Part shown: positions 6,657 to 14,769 of the stretch, piece after piece
Numbering within the stretch: the stretch's first letter is position 1
Layout of the letters: each line of letters starts with the position of its first letter
Assembly (NCBI RefSeq): GCF_014695955.1
Contig: NZ_JACJPG010000459.1
Coordinates: 1-42,849 of the forward strand
DNA length: 42,849 bases
Source: Leptolyngbya sp. FACHB-36
Lineage (GTDB): Bacteria > Cyanobacteriota > Cyanobacteriia > Leptolyngbyales > Leptolyngbyaceae
Reading direction: 5' to 3'
The notes under the pieces: generated by a model
Told to the model about the DNA's origin: nothing
What the model saw: the letters and a program-made list of their open reading frames with translations, nothing else
The model's database searches: none
Program-made: the position numbers and the translations under genes

Positions 6657-7800
6657 ATTTACCAAAGCCTCGCCCACGACTGGTAGCTGGCAGCGTAAAA
6701 CAGTTCTCCACCTGCGATCGCAGCGCTTCGTGGTCTAAGTTCTGTCCAATCAGCACCAGTTGATTCTTTGGCGTGCTGGTCCATTCGCTATCGTCCAGCG
6801 AGAAGCGCTTGCCGCTGAGGTGGAAGATGTGCCGCTTAGGACTTTCACTGAACCAGAGAATGCCTTTAGCGCGGAAAACGTTCTCCGGTAGCTGATTGTC
6901 GAGAAAGTACTGAAACTTCTTGATATCAAATGGCTTGTCGCTCTGGATTGAGACGGAGGTAAAGCCGTCATTCTCTAAGTGGTTCGAGTGGTGATGGTGG
7001 TGCTCATGGTCGCAGTGCCCGTGGTCGTGGTCGCAAGCAGAGTGGTCGTGGTGGTCGTGCGCGTGGTCATGCGCCTCATCATGCGCGTGGTCGTGATGAT
7101 CGTGCGCGTGGTCGTGAGAATGCTCAGGCTCAGCGGCGTCAAAGTATTTATCCGACTCAAACAGCCCAACGCTAAGAATCACGGGCAGCGGAACTTGACC
7201 TTTAACAGATCGCAGAATCCGTGCTCCTTGCTTAATCTCGCGAATTCGAATCTCTAGCGCATCCAGATCGCCTTCGTCCACCAAATCGGCTTTGTTCAGC
7301 AGAATAATGTCACCGTAGGCAATCTGGCTGTAAGCAGCTTCGCTGTTGAACAAGTCCAGACTAAAGTTCTCGGCGTCCACAACCGTCACGATCGAATCCA
7401 GCCGCGTCATGTCGCGCAGCTCCGTGCCCAAAAACGTCAGCGCGACGGGCAGCGGATCGGCAAGTCCGGTGGTCTCGACAATTAGGTAGTCAATGTTGTC
7501 CTGCCGCTCCATGACCTTGTAGACCGCTTCAACCAAATCGTTATTGATGGTGCAGCAGATGCAGCCGTTGCTGAGTTCCACCATGCTGTTGTCGGCGTCA
7601 GTCTTCACGATCAACTCGTTGTCGATGCCAATTTCACCGAATTCGTTGACGAGCACCGCCGTCTTCAGTCCTTGCTGGTTCGTCAGAATGTAGTTCAACA
7701 GCGTTGTCTTACCGCTGCCCAAAAAGCCCGTAATGATGGTGACAGGCAAGCCGTGTTTGGAAGCGTCCATAGCCGATTCAGAAGTCGCGGCAGATTGCAT
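6655..7800 (-). CDS. CobW/COG0523-family GTPase metallochaperone
   Basis: A 381-residue G3E-family GTPase thought to deliver metal, usually zinc, to client proteins. Seen: Walker A GFLGSGKTT (25-33), the metal-site CxCC in NGCICCT (about 79-82), the NKAD guanine motif, and a C-terminal CobW domain. Residues about 225-272 are an extreme His/Asp-rich linker (HDHAHDHHDHAHDE... ending in five consecutive His), a metal buffer typical of zinc-handling members. The DNA behind it is a run of degenerate GTGGTCGTG/CGCGTGGTC repeats at about 6985-7130. I saw no clear Zur box in the 200 bases upstream. It starts the operon with the ferredoxin-like gene and dtd, and diverges from cysS. Confidence 0.94.
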   Translation of the reverse strand: MQSAATSESAMDASKHGLPVTIITGFLGSGKTTLLNYILTNQQGLKTAVLVNEFGEIGIDNELIVKTDADNSMVELSNGCICCTINNDLVEAVYKVMERQDNIDYLIVETTGLADPLPVALTFLGTELRDMTRLDSIVTVVDAENFSLDLFNSEAAYSQIAYGDIILLNKADLVDEGDLDALEIRIREIKQGARILRSVKGQVPLPVILSVGLFESDKYFDAAEPEHSHDHAHDHHDHAHDEAHDHAHDHHDHSACDHDHGHCDHEHHHHHSNHLENDGFTSVSIQSDKPFDIKKFQYFLDNQLPENVFRAKGILWFSESPKRHIFHLSGKRFSLDDSEWTSTPKNQLVLIGQNLDHEALRSQVENCFTLPATSRGRGFGK

Positions 7801-7857
7801 AAGACAGTCCGAAATGTAAATGGGCAGAGATGTGTCTATTAATAGCTTAGCCGATCG

Positions 7858-7926
7858 CCCCCCAAGCGCCTGTCATCGCTTTCGACAAGCGAAAGTTTGC
7901 GGGGGGAAAACTGGCGCGATCGCCAG
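7858..7926. other. Stem-loop cluster between cobW and cysS
   Basis: Three nested or adjacent stems can be read: CCCCCC (7858-7863) with GGGGGG (7901-7906) enclosing CTTTCG-acaag-CGAAAG (7879-7895), then CTGGCG-cgat-CGCCAG (7911-7926), which contains a HIP1-like core. The region is the shared upstream DNA of two divergent genes. Its role is unknown; part may simply reflect the HIP1 palindrome. Confidence 0.4.
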
Positions 7927-8014
7927 CCTCTACAGCTCAACATCATAAAACTAGTTAACAATGGAGTGGTAGGCTGGGCGCTGTCCGCCATTTGTCGTTC
8001 ATTTCTCGCATCCC

Positions 8015-9466
8015 ATGAGCTTAGTCATCCACAACACCCTCACGCGCAGCAAAGAGCCATTTGAGCCGCTCACACCGGGCAAGGTGCTGATGTACTGCTG
8101 CGGCGTCACGGTATATGACTACTGCCACCTGGGTCACGCCCGATCGTACATCGTGTGGGACACCATTCGTCGCTACCTGACGTGGCGCGGCTATGACGTG
8201 CGCTACGTCCAAAACTTCACCGACATCGACGACAAAATTCTCAACCGCGCCAAAAAAGAAGGCTCCTCAATGGCAGCCGTAGCAGAGAAGTACACGCAGA
8301 CGTACTTCGAGGACATGCAGCGCCTCAACATTCTGGAAGCCGATGCCTATCCGCGTGCCACTCGCACGATCGACGGCATCCAAACGCTGATTCAGCAACT
8401 GCAGGAAAAAGGCTTTGCCTACCCGGCTGACGGCGATGTCTACTACGCCGTTCGGTGCAACTGCGGCTACGGCAAGCTTTCTGGTCGCACGCTCGACGAC
8501 ATGAAGGCAGGAGCCAGCGGGCGCGTAGACGACGGCGCTCCCAAAAAGAAAGACCCCTTTGACTTTGCCCTCTGGAAAGCGGCGCGACCCGGAGAGCCGT
8601 TTTGGGAGTCGCCGTGGGGCAATGGGCGTCCGGGCTGGCACATCGAGTGCTCCGCAATGGTGCGAGAGCACTTGGGCGAGTCGATCGACCTCCACGTGGG
8701 CGGCTCGGATCTGGTGTTTCCGCACCACGAAAACGAGATTGCTCAGTCTGAAGTCGTGACAGGTCAGCCGCTTGCTCGCTACTGGATGCACAACGGCATG
8801 GTAAACGTGGGCGGCGAGAAGATGTCCAAATCCTTGGGCAACTTCACCACGATTCGCGGACTGCTGGACTCGCCCAACGCGCCCGAACCGATGGCAGTGC
8901 GGCTGTTTGTGCTACAAGCCCACTACCGCAAGCCGATCGACTTCACCGATGACGCCATGATCGCCGCCCAAAATAGCTGGAATACGCTGAAAGAAGGGCT
9001 GCTGTTTGGCTACGAGTACGGATCGCAGCTAGGTTGGGACGATCGCACCCAAGCGGCTCCACAGTTGACTTCCTTTACAGAGCAGTTCCAAACCGCAATG
9101 GACGATGACTTCAACACGCCCGTTGCGCTTGCAGTCCTGTTCGATTTAGCCAAGCAGCTTCAGCGGGAAGGCAATCTCTTTGTGCATCAGGGCAAAACCG
9201 AAACGGAGGCAGAAACGCTGCATCAGCAGTGGCAGACGCTCGTCTCACTGGCGCAGGTGCTAGGACTGGAGGCAGCGCCAGCTGAAAACACCTCCGAGGC
9301 AGACGGACCAAGTGACGCCGAGATCGACGCTCTTGTCGAGCAGCGATCGCAGGCGAAGCAGGCGAAAAACTTCGCTGAAGCCGATCACATCCGCAGCAAA
9401 CTCCAAGCTCAAGGCATCACGCTGATCGACCAACCCGGCGGGATCACTCGCTGGCACCGCAGTTAG
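8015..9466 (+). CDS. cysS: Cysteinyl-tRNA synthetase
   Basis: Class I aminoacyl-tRNA synthetase charging tRNA-Cys. The 483 residues contain the zinc-site CCGVTVYD (28-35), the HIGH motif as HLGH (38-41), WHIECSAM and FPHHENEIAQ, which supply the other zinc ligands, and KMSKSLGN for ATP. The C-terminal DALR and tail regions are present, so it is full length. The start is the ATG at 8015. It converges on the histidine kinase gene with only 30 bases between the stop codons. Confidence 0.98.
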   Translation: MSLVIHNTLTRSKEPFEPLTPGKVLMYCCGVTVYDYCHLGHARSYIVWDTIRRYLTWRGYDVRYVQNFTDIDDKILNRAKKEGSSMAAVAEKYTQTYFEDMQRLNILEADAYPRATRTIDGIQTLIQQLQEKGFAYPADGDVYYAVRCNCGYGKLSGRTLDDMKAGASGRVDDGAPKKKDPFDFALWKAARPGEPFWESPWGNGRPGWHIECSAMVREHLGESIDLHVGGSDLVFPHHENEIAQSEVVTGQPLARYWMHNGMVNVGGEKMSKSLGNFTTIRGLLDSPNAPEPMAVRLFVLQAHYRKPIDFTDDAMIAAQNSWNTLKEGLLFGYEYGSQLGWDDRTQAAPQLTSFTEQFQTAMDDDFNTPVALAVLFDLAKQLQREGNLFVHQGKTETEAETLHQQWQTLVSLAQVLGLEAAPAENTSEADGPSDAEIDALVEQRSQAKQAKNFAEADHIRSKLQAQGITLIDQPGGITRWHRS

Positions 9467-9496
9467 CGGTTCCCTAGTGGCGATTAGCCTCTCGAT

Positions 9497-11392
9497 TTAG
9501 CGAGAAATTTGGACGGTGAACGTCGTCCAGCTTTGGCTGCTGTTGACGTCGATCGTTCCCCCGATTTGTTCCACGAGCTTCTGCACGAGGGCAAGCCCCA
9601 AACCGGTTCCTCCCTGCTTCCAGGGATCAGCATTGGGAACACGATAAAACTTCTCGAAAATTCGCGGTAGCTCGCTAGCAGGAATTTCTGCTTGATTGCG
9701 GATGGTGAAGACGATCGCAGCCACTGCTTTTGAGCCTGCCTCTGCTACCTTGGTCGCCGCTTCAACCTTAAGGCTAACGGTTCCCTTAGCAGGAGTATAT
9801 TTGCAGGCATTGTTGAGCAACTCTACTAGAACTCGCTCTAAGCTGCTGTGATTCACCATCAGATAAGGCAGGTCTGAAGACACGTCTATTTGCAGGAGTT
9901 GCTGCCGTTCTTGAGTTCGCACTTGAAACGGTTCCACAATGTGGGGTATCCATTCAGTCAGATCGATCGCTGTGACCAGAACTGACGCTTGCGACTCGGT
10001 TTCTAACCGCTGCAAGTCCAGCAGATCGCTAATCAAATCGGCTTCTCGTATACACTCTGCCTCTAGAATCTCTCGATAGCGCTGAAACTTCTCTGGCAGA
10101 GGCGCAAGTTTAAGCATTTGGAGCGCCATTCGCATGTTTGTGATCGGCGTGCGGAGTTCATGCGATACCGTGCTGAGGAAATCATCTTTCAATTGGTTCA
10201 GGCGCTCTAGCTCAATCACCAACTGTTCTTGTTCGGCTTGTCGCTGCCGTGCGGTTTCGGATTGCTGCCGTGCGATCGCCCCCGAAATTACAGCTGCGAC
10301 AGATTGTAGGAAATGAACATCATCGCGAGTAAATACTCGCTGCCGAGTTGTGTAAGCGCCCAAAACGCCAAAGGGCTGTGTTTCACCCGCAATCACAACG
10401 CTGATGACGCTGATGACGCCATGCTTTACCAGTAAGGGAGGCTTAGTGAAGCGCGTTTCGCTAGAAAGATCATTTACAACAACAGGGCTGCTGCACTGTA
10501 GAGCATACCCTGCAGGTGAATCTGCTCCGTCAATGGTCGCTTGCCCAACAGTGCCTTGCTGCCAACCAACTCCCGCACGCAGCAGCAGCGCATCGCCTTC
10601 TGGCAGTAACTCTAAAACGTTGGCGTATTCCACATCCAAGCTGTCAGCCACCCGAACGACCGCTTCATGTAGCAGCGGCAGGCTCAGCCCCGTGAGCGCC
10701 TGCTCACCCAATTCTGCAACAGCGGCTTGCTGGTGAGCACGAGATTGCAACGCAGCTTCCGCTTGCTTGCGTTTGTCTATCTCGCGCCAAATCAACACAC
10801 TGGAAGCCAAAATCAGAGCCGCGGCAATACTGCTGCTTAAAACAGTCAGCAGAGTGAGGGTTTGAGCGTGAGTTTGTTCCTGCTGCAACTGCTTCCGCAG
10901 TCGTTGGTTTTCCTCAAGCTCAACGTTTTGGCTGAGGCGGTGAATGGAATCCATGCCGGGCTGTTCTTGCTCCGTTTGCACCACGCGCCGGACTAAAGCA
11001 AACTTGGCGGGTTGGAGATCGATCGAATCGATCGAGTGCTGGAGTTCTACTAGGTGCGTCTTCTCAGAGCTCATGACGCTCATACGGTGCGGCTGAGAAT
11101 GTGCCAGCTCTACAGTCCGTTCAACGGCGCTTTGGTAGGACGACAAGTACTGCCGTGCTGTAAGTGGATAGTCGCGCTGTGCGGTCTCGGCATCCGTAAT
11201 CTGCGCAATCAGACGCTGATCTGTGGCTAACACCGGGTAAATGTTCGTCACGCGCTGATTCAGCTTCCCGAGTTGCAGAAAACTGGCGTAGGAGATGCTG
11301 CCGATACTCACCAGCAGGATGAGCACGAAGCGGAAGCCCCCAATTGTTCCTTCTAGGAGTCCACTCCGGGCGAAAAGTCCTTGCAGGTGCAT
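9497..11392 (-). CDS. Membrane sensor histidine kinase (CHASE3-GAF-HisKA-HATPase)
   Basis: A 631-residue two-component sensor. In order: a first membrane helix near 18-40, an extracytoplasmic CHASE3-like helical region (about 40-180) ending in a Gln/Glu-rich coiled coil, a second helix (LTVLSSSIAAALILASSVLIW, about 180-205), a GAF domain (about 225-375), a dimerisation domain with the phospho-accepting His in SHELRTP, and an HATPase domain with NNACKYTP, FEKFYRVP and GGTGLGLALV. All kinase boxes look intact. The ligand is unknown. The single-domain response regulator lies 152 bases upstream in the same direction and is the obvious candidate partner. Confidence 0.95.
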   Translation of the reverse strand: MHLQGLFARSGLLEGTIGGFRFVLILLVSIGSISYASFLQLGKLNQRVTNIYPVLATDQRLIAQITDAETAQRDYPLTARQYLSSYQSAVERTVELAHSQPHRMSVMSSEKTHLVELQHSIDSIDLQPAKFALVRRVVQTEQEQPGMDSIHRLSQNVELEENQRLRKQLQQEQTHAQTLTLLTVLSSSIAAALILASSVLIWREIDKRKQAEAALQSRAHQQAAVAELGEQALTGLSLPLLHEAVVRVADSLDVEYANVLELLPEGDALLLRAGVGWQQGTVGQATIDGADSPAGYALQCSSPVVVNDLSSETRFTKPPLLVKHGVISVISVVIAGETQPFGVLGAYTTRQRVFTRDDVHFLQSVAAVISGAIARQQSETARQRQAEQEQLVIELERLNQLKDDFLSTVSHELRTPITNMRMALQMLKLAPLPEKFQRYREILEAECIREADLISDLLDLQRLETESQASVLVTAIDLTEWIPHIVEPFQVRTQERQQLLQIDVSSDLPYLMVNHSSLERVLVELLNNACKYTPAKGTVSLKVEAATKVAEAGSKAVAAIVFTIRNQAEIPASELPRIFEKFYRVPNADPWKQGGTGLGLALVQKLVEQIGGTIDVNSSQSWTTFTVQISR

Positions 11393-11544
11393 GAAGGCTC
11401 CCCAATGATGATCAACGTTTCCTCAGTAGCAGCAAGCCAAAAGCCTTAGAGCGTTGAGCGTCAGCAATCCATGCTTTGAATCGGCACAATGCGCACAATG
11501 GAATAACACCATTGGCGCATGACGCGTGATCCTGGAGCAATTGG

Positions 11545-11943
11545 CTAGCGTTGGGTACTGAGATCGCGTTTGAGCCGCAAAAATGCCTTTACTCGCGCCA
11601 ACAGTTCATCTAGATTAATAGGCTTGTAGATGAAGTCATTGGCTCCCACATTTAGCCCCTCAGCAGCACTTACATGGTTGTGTGCTGTGAGCAGCAAAAT
11701 TGGAATAAAGGGGATTTGGCGGTTTTGTCGAATTCTACGAGTCACCTCGTAACCGTTCACTCCTGGCATCATGACATCAAGCAGGATTAGATCTGGTGGC
11801 GCAAGTTTCACTTTTTCGAGTGCTTGCGTCCCGCTCTCAGCTGTTTCAACGCAATATCCTTCAGCTTCTAAAATGGCTTGAACTAGAAATAAATTATCAG
11901 CTAAGTCATCAACTACTAAAATGCGGGAACCTTTGAAACACAC
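11545..11943 (-). CDS. Single-domain response regulator (CheY-like)
   Basis: A 132-residue receiver domain with no output domain. Seen: the acidic pair in LVVDDLADN, the phospho-acceptor Asp in LILLDVMMPGVNGYEV, Thr in LLLTAHN and Lys in DFIYKPINLDEL, so all conserved residues are present. It is transcribed ahead of the CHASE3-GAF kinase. Without an effector domain it must act by protein contact or in a phosphorelay. Confidence 0.95.
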   Translation of the reverse strand: MCFKGSRILVVDDLADNLFLVQAILEAEGYCVETAESGTQALEKVKLAPPDLILLDVMMPGVNGYEVTRRIRQNRQIPFIPILLLTAHNHVSAAEGLNVGANDFIYKPINLDELLARVKAFLRLKRDLSTQR

Positions 11944-12541
11944 AGCAATGTCCTACTTTTTTGCAATTTCTAAAGAAATTGGCGGAATTAGGTAACGTAA
12001 CCAGCTTAACGCTAATTTTTCTGCGAGCGCTTAATATATAACCTTGGATAGGGGTTATAGCGCTGACCATTGCTTCGCCAAATGGTACTTATAGGGTTCC
12101 CAATTCAATCAGGTATATCTACAGAACCTGCCCCCTTTTTGCAAGGAAAGGGAAACTTTGGCTCTCTCTTTATGCCAGAGAGGAGTCAAGTGTCCCTCGG
12201 CGGAGCGAGAACGCTGCTATGTAGCAGCAGTATAGATTTATAGCAGCGTTCTGAGTGGCGTACTTTTCATCGGGGCGATCGCCCTACTGCCAAGAACGCA
12301 GCTTGAAGTTACAGAAGCTGATAGCGTTGCCATGCAGCGTTCAGTTCTGGTTCACCACAGAACTTGTGATCAATCCCAAGCAGTATCGCTGACTACTCCG
12401 CGAGCCGCGACCAAGCGCGCCATCAACTTCCGTACAGCCATCCGACTAATACTCTGTTTTGACCGAAGCGACCGATAAGCCCTATCACCCCCTCAGCTCT
12501 CGCGCTACAATCGCGGCATTGACGCTTGCAGCCGTATAACT
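11944..12541. other. About 600 bases without a recognised gene
   Basis: I see no protein I can support here. A 48-codon frame at 12332-12478 (+) has no ribosome binding site and no family features. The stretch holds a clear stem-loop at 12208-12252, listed separately, and GGGCGATCGCCC-like HIP1 sequence near 12275. It could contain promoters for both divergent flanking genes or an unrecognised small RNA. Confidence 0.5.
12208..12252. repeat. 13-bp perfect inverted repeat in the 600-base gap
   Basis: AGAACGCTGCTAT (12208-12220) and ATAGCAGCGTTCT (12240-12252) are exact reverse complements with a 19-base loop that includes GTAGCAGCAG. The GC-containing stem is strong enough for an RNA hairpin. 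No T run follows, so it is not a standard terminator. Confidence 0.6.
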
Positions 12542-12760
12542 ATGTTTCTTGATGAACTGATGCCTCTTGTACGGGAATTATCCCAACAGCCGATCGCATT
12601 TTTTGGTGGGTTCTTTTCGGGCGTTTTTCGGCTGAATTTAGCCGATGATCCAGTAAAAAGCTGGTTAGACCAGCAAACAGGAGTCGTAGCGTCTCCATCC
12701 GCCACCACAGAAGTCCACAATGGCAATGGCGGAGGTCCGCAGTCGATCTCGATCGATTAG
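12542..12760 (+). CDS. Small conserved cyanobacterial protein of unknown function
   Basis: A 72-residue protein: an amphipathic start (MFLDELMPLVRELSQQP), a hydrophobic Gly/Phe-rich core (IAFFGGFFSGVFRLNL), the segment DDPVKSWLDQQTG, then a low-complexity tail. I recall similar small proteins as conserved hypotheticals in cyanobacteria but know no function. The core might insert into or associate with a membrane. The RRM gene follows 220 bases later. The start at 12542 is the only sensible one. Confidence 0.72.
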   Translation: MFLDELMPLVRELSQQPIAFFGGFFSGVFRLNLADDPVKSWLDQQTGVVASPSATTEVHNGNGGGPQSISID

Positions 12761-12898
12761 TGCCGCTTAGTATGTGACATGCGCGACTTTCTTGAGTAGG
12801 GAGAATATGGTATTACCGACCCGTAGGGTTTATTACGATCGCGGGTCGGATCAATTTATTTGTGATCGCAACCATCCGTACAGTGTAAAAAGTAAGCT

Positions 12899-12924
12899 GC
12901 CGTCGTTCTGCGACGGTGGTTTTT
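12899..12924 (+). terminator. Stem-loop with T run in the leader of the RRM gene
   Basis: GCCGTCG-TTCTG-CGACGGT followed by GGTTTTTG. It is a compact GC stem with a U tract, the form of an intrinsic terminator. It lies 57 bases before the RRM start codon, so it either ends transcription from the 12542 gene or acts as an attenuator in the RRM leader. Confidence 0.65.
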
Positions 12925-12980
12925 GCTTGCTTACTCCTACGATTTAACCCTGGCTTCTCTGTTCCAATTACCGATTTCTC

Positions 12981-13247
12981 ATGACTATTTACGTTGGAAA
13001 TTTATCCTACCAGGCAACCGTCGAAGACTTGACCGAAGTGTTCGCTGAGTACGGCACAGTAAAGCGCGTTTCCCTGCCGACCGATCGCGAAACGGGTCGA
13101 ATGCGTGGCTTCGCGTTTGTAGAGATGGCAGAAGACGCTCAGGAAGACGCGGCGATCGCAGAATTAGACGGTGCTGAGTGGATGGGTCGCCAGCTAAAAG
13201 TCAATAAGGCGAAGCCCCGCGAATCCGGCGGTGACTTTCGTCGCTAG
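12981..13247 (+). CDS. Single-RRM RNA-binding protein (cyanobacterial Rbp type)
   Basis: An 88-residue protein that is almost entirely one RNA-recognition motif: RNP2 as IYVGNLSY near the start and RNP1 as RGFAFVEM in the middle. These cyanobacterial glycine-poor or glycine-tailed Rbps bind RNA and are often cold- or stress-induced. Here the C-terminal tail is short (ESGGDFRR) and lacks a long Gly-rich segment. The leader contains a terminator-like hairpin, and a strong hairpin follows the gene, so it is probably monocistronic. Confidence 0.95.
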   Translation: MTIYVGNLSYQATVEDLTEVFAEYGTVKRVSLPTDRETGRMRGFAFVEMAEDAQEDAAIAELDGAEWMGRQLKVNKAKPRESGGDFRR

Positions 13248-13296
13248 GAACTTTTACCTCGTCTTACCGCAAAGGTGCGGCTTCTATGGCAATCTA

Positions 13297-13333
13297 AAGC
13301 TAATAGCTATTCGCTAATAGCTATTAGCTTTTA
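13297..13333 (+). terminator. Strong stem-loop after the RRM gene
   Basis: AAGCTAATAGCTATT (13297-13311), loop CGCT, AATAGCTATTAGCTT (13316-13330): a perfect 15-bp stem running into TTAC. It lies 50 bases after the RRM stop codon and ends 24 bases before ispG. A smaller stem CCGCA-AAGG-TGCGG precedes it at 13267-13280. Confidence 0.75.
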
Positions 13334-13356
13334 CTGCTGTAGAAACTTTACGGTGT

Positions 13357-14577
13357 ATGCAAACTCTGCCCAGTCCTCTTGCTTCGGCACCTTCTCCCAC
13401 GGCGGTTGATACGTCGATTCAGCGCCGCAAAACCCGTCCCGTCCCCGTTGGCAGCATTACGATCGGTGGCAGCCATCCAGTGGCAGTGCAGTCGATGATC
13501 AATGAAGACACGCTGGATATTGACGGTTCGGTTGCAGCAATCCGTCGCCTGCACGAAATTGGCTGCGAGATCGTCCGTGTTACCGTGCCCAGCATGGCGC
13601 ACGCCAAGGCAATGGAGGAGATTCGTCGCAAGCTGATTCAAACCTATCAGCCCGTGCCGCTAGTAGCAGACGTACACCACAACGGCATGAAGATTGCCTT
13701 AGAAGTTGCAAATTACGTCGATAACGTGCGGATCAATCCGGGTTTGTACGTGTTCGAGAAGCCCCGCACCGATCGCACCGAGTACGCCCAAGCCGAATTT
13801 GACGAAATCGGTGAAAAAATTCGCGAAACGCTGGAGCCGCTAGTCATCTCGTTGCGCGATCAAAACAAATCGATGCGAATTGGAGTAAATCACGGTTCTC
13901 TAGCAGAGCGGATGCTGTTCACCTATGGCGACACGCCAGAAGGCATGGTGGAGTCAGCGTTAGAGTTCATCCGAATTTGCGAATCCCTCGACTTCTACAA
14001 CATTGAAATTTCGCTCAAAGCCTCCAGAGTTCCCGTGATGATTGCGGCGAATCGCCTGATGGTGCAGCGAATGGATCAACTGGGCATGGACTACCCGCTC
14101 CACTTAGGTGTTACCGAAGCAGGCGACGGCGAGTACGGTCGCATCAAGTCTACAGCCGGAATTGGAACGCTGCTCGCAGAAGGCATCGGCGACACGATTC
14201 GCGTCTCCCTTACCGAAGCCCCTGAAAAAGAAATCCCAGTGTGCTACGGCATCCTGCAAGCCTTGGGTCTCCGCCGCACAATGGTTGAGTACGTCGCCTG
14301 TCCATCGTGCGGACGTACGCTGTTTAACCTGGAAGAAGTGCTCCACAAAGTCCGAGCAGCGACCAGTCACCTGACCGGGTTGAACATTGCGGTAATGGGC
14401 TGCATTGTTAATGGTCCGGGCGAAATGGCGGATGCAGACTACGGCTATGTGGGTAAGCAAGCAGGTTACATTTCGCTATATCGCGGTCGTGAAGAAATCA
14501 AAAAAGTTCCGGAAGCGGAGGGTGTTGCGGAGCTAATTAACTTAATCAAGGCAGACGATCGCTGGATTGATCTATAA
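13357..14577 (+). CDS. ispG: (E)-4-hydroxy-3-methylbut-2-enyl-diphosphate synthase
   Basis: The MEP-pathway [4Fe-4S] enzyme that converts MEcPP to HMBPP; cyanobacterial versions use ferredoxin from photosynthesis. The 406-residue protein has the TIM-barrel part ([44 protein letters not shown]) and the C-terminal cluster part with CPSCGRT and, about 30 residues later, CIVNGPGE, together three Cys plus the Glu that bind the cluster. It is full length; the start at 13357 gives a short Pro/Ser-rich leader normal for cyanobacteria. Confidence 0.98.
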   Translation: MQTLPSPLASAPSPTAVDTSIQRRKTRPVPVGSITIGGSHPVAVQSMINEDTLDIDGSVAAIRRLHEIGCEIVRVTVPSMAHAKAMEEIRRKLIQTYQPVPLVADVHHNGMKIALEVANYVDNVRINPGLYVFEKPRTDRTEYAQAEFDEIGEKIRETLEPLVISLRDQNKSMRIGVNHGSLAERMLFTYGDTPEGMVESALEFIRICESLDFYNIEISLKASRVPVMIAANRLMVQRMDQLGMDYPLHLGVTEAGDGEYGRIKSTAGIGTLLAEGIGDTIRVSLTEAPEKEIPVCYGILQALGLRRTMVEYVACPSCGRTLFNLEEVLHKVRAATSHLTGLNIAVMGCIVNGPGEMADADYGYVGKQAGYISLYRGREEIKKVPEAEGVAELINLIKADDRWIDL

Positions 14578-14582
14578 GTTAG

Positions 14583-14666
14583 AACTGATGAATTGTGGAT
14601 TGCGAGTTTTGAATTAACGAGTGCAGTTGTACAACTGATTACTGACAAATTCACAATTCATAAGTT
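14583..14666. repeat. Nested inverted repeat after ispG
   Basis: ATGAATTGTG (14588-14597) and CACAATTCAT (14652-14661) pair perfectly. The imperfect match continues on both sides, and the interior holds the 14-bp palindrome CAGTTGTACAACTG (14624-14637). It starts about 10 bases after the ispG stop codon and could mark the transcript end. Confidence 0.5.
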
Positions 14667-14769
14667 TTGCTACAGCAGAACTATAAAGCCTGTTCGTAGA
14701 TCACTGATTGAACGCGATCGCTGTGCTAGATTGAGCATAATCTTTTTGCAGTCTCTCACGCTCAGAACT

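Noticed and set aside
6975-7257. Long Val/Met- or Thr-rich frames across the His-rich part of cobW
   Set aside because: They are read-through of the GTGGTCGTG-type repeat in other frames; composition is fully explained by the His/Asp linker.
7858-7926. A T-box or other amino-acid riboswitch before cysS
   Set aside because: No T-box sequence or specifier loop is visible, and T-boxes are not expected in cyanobacteria; kept only as stem-loops.
12332-12478. 48-codon frame in the long gap
   Set aside because: No ribosome binding site, Arg/Ser/Thr-rich random-looking product, no family resemblance.
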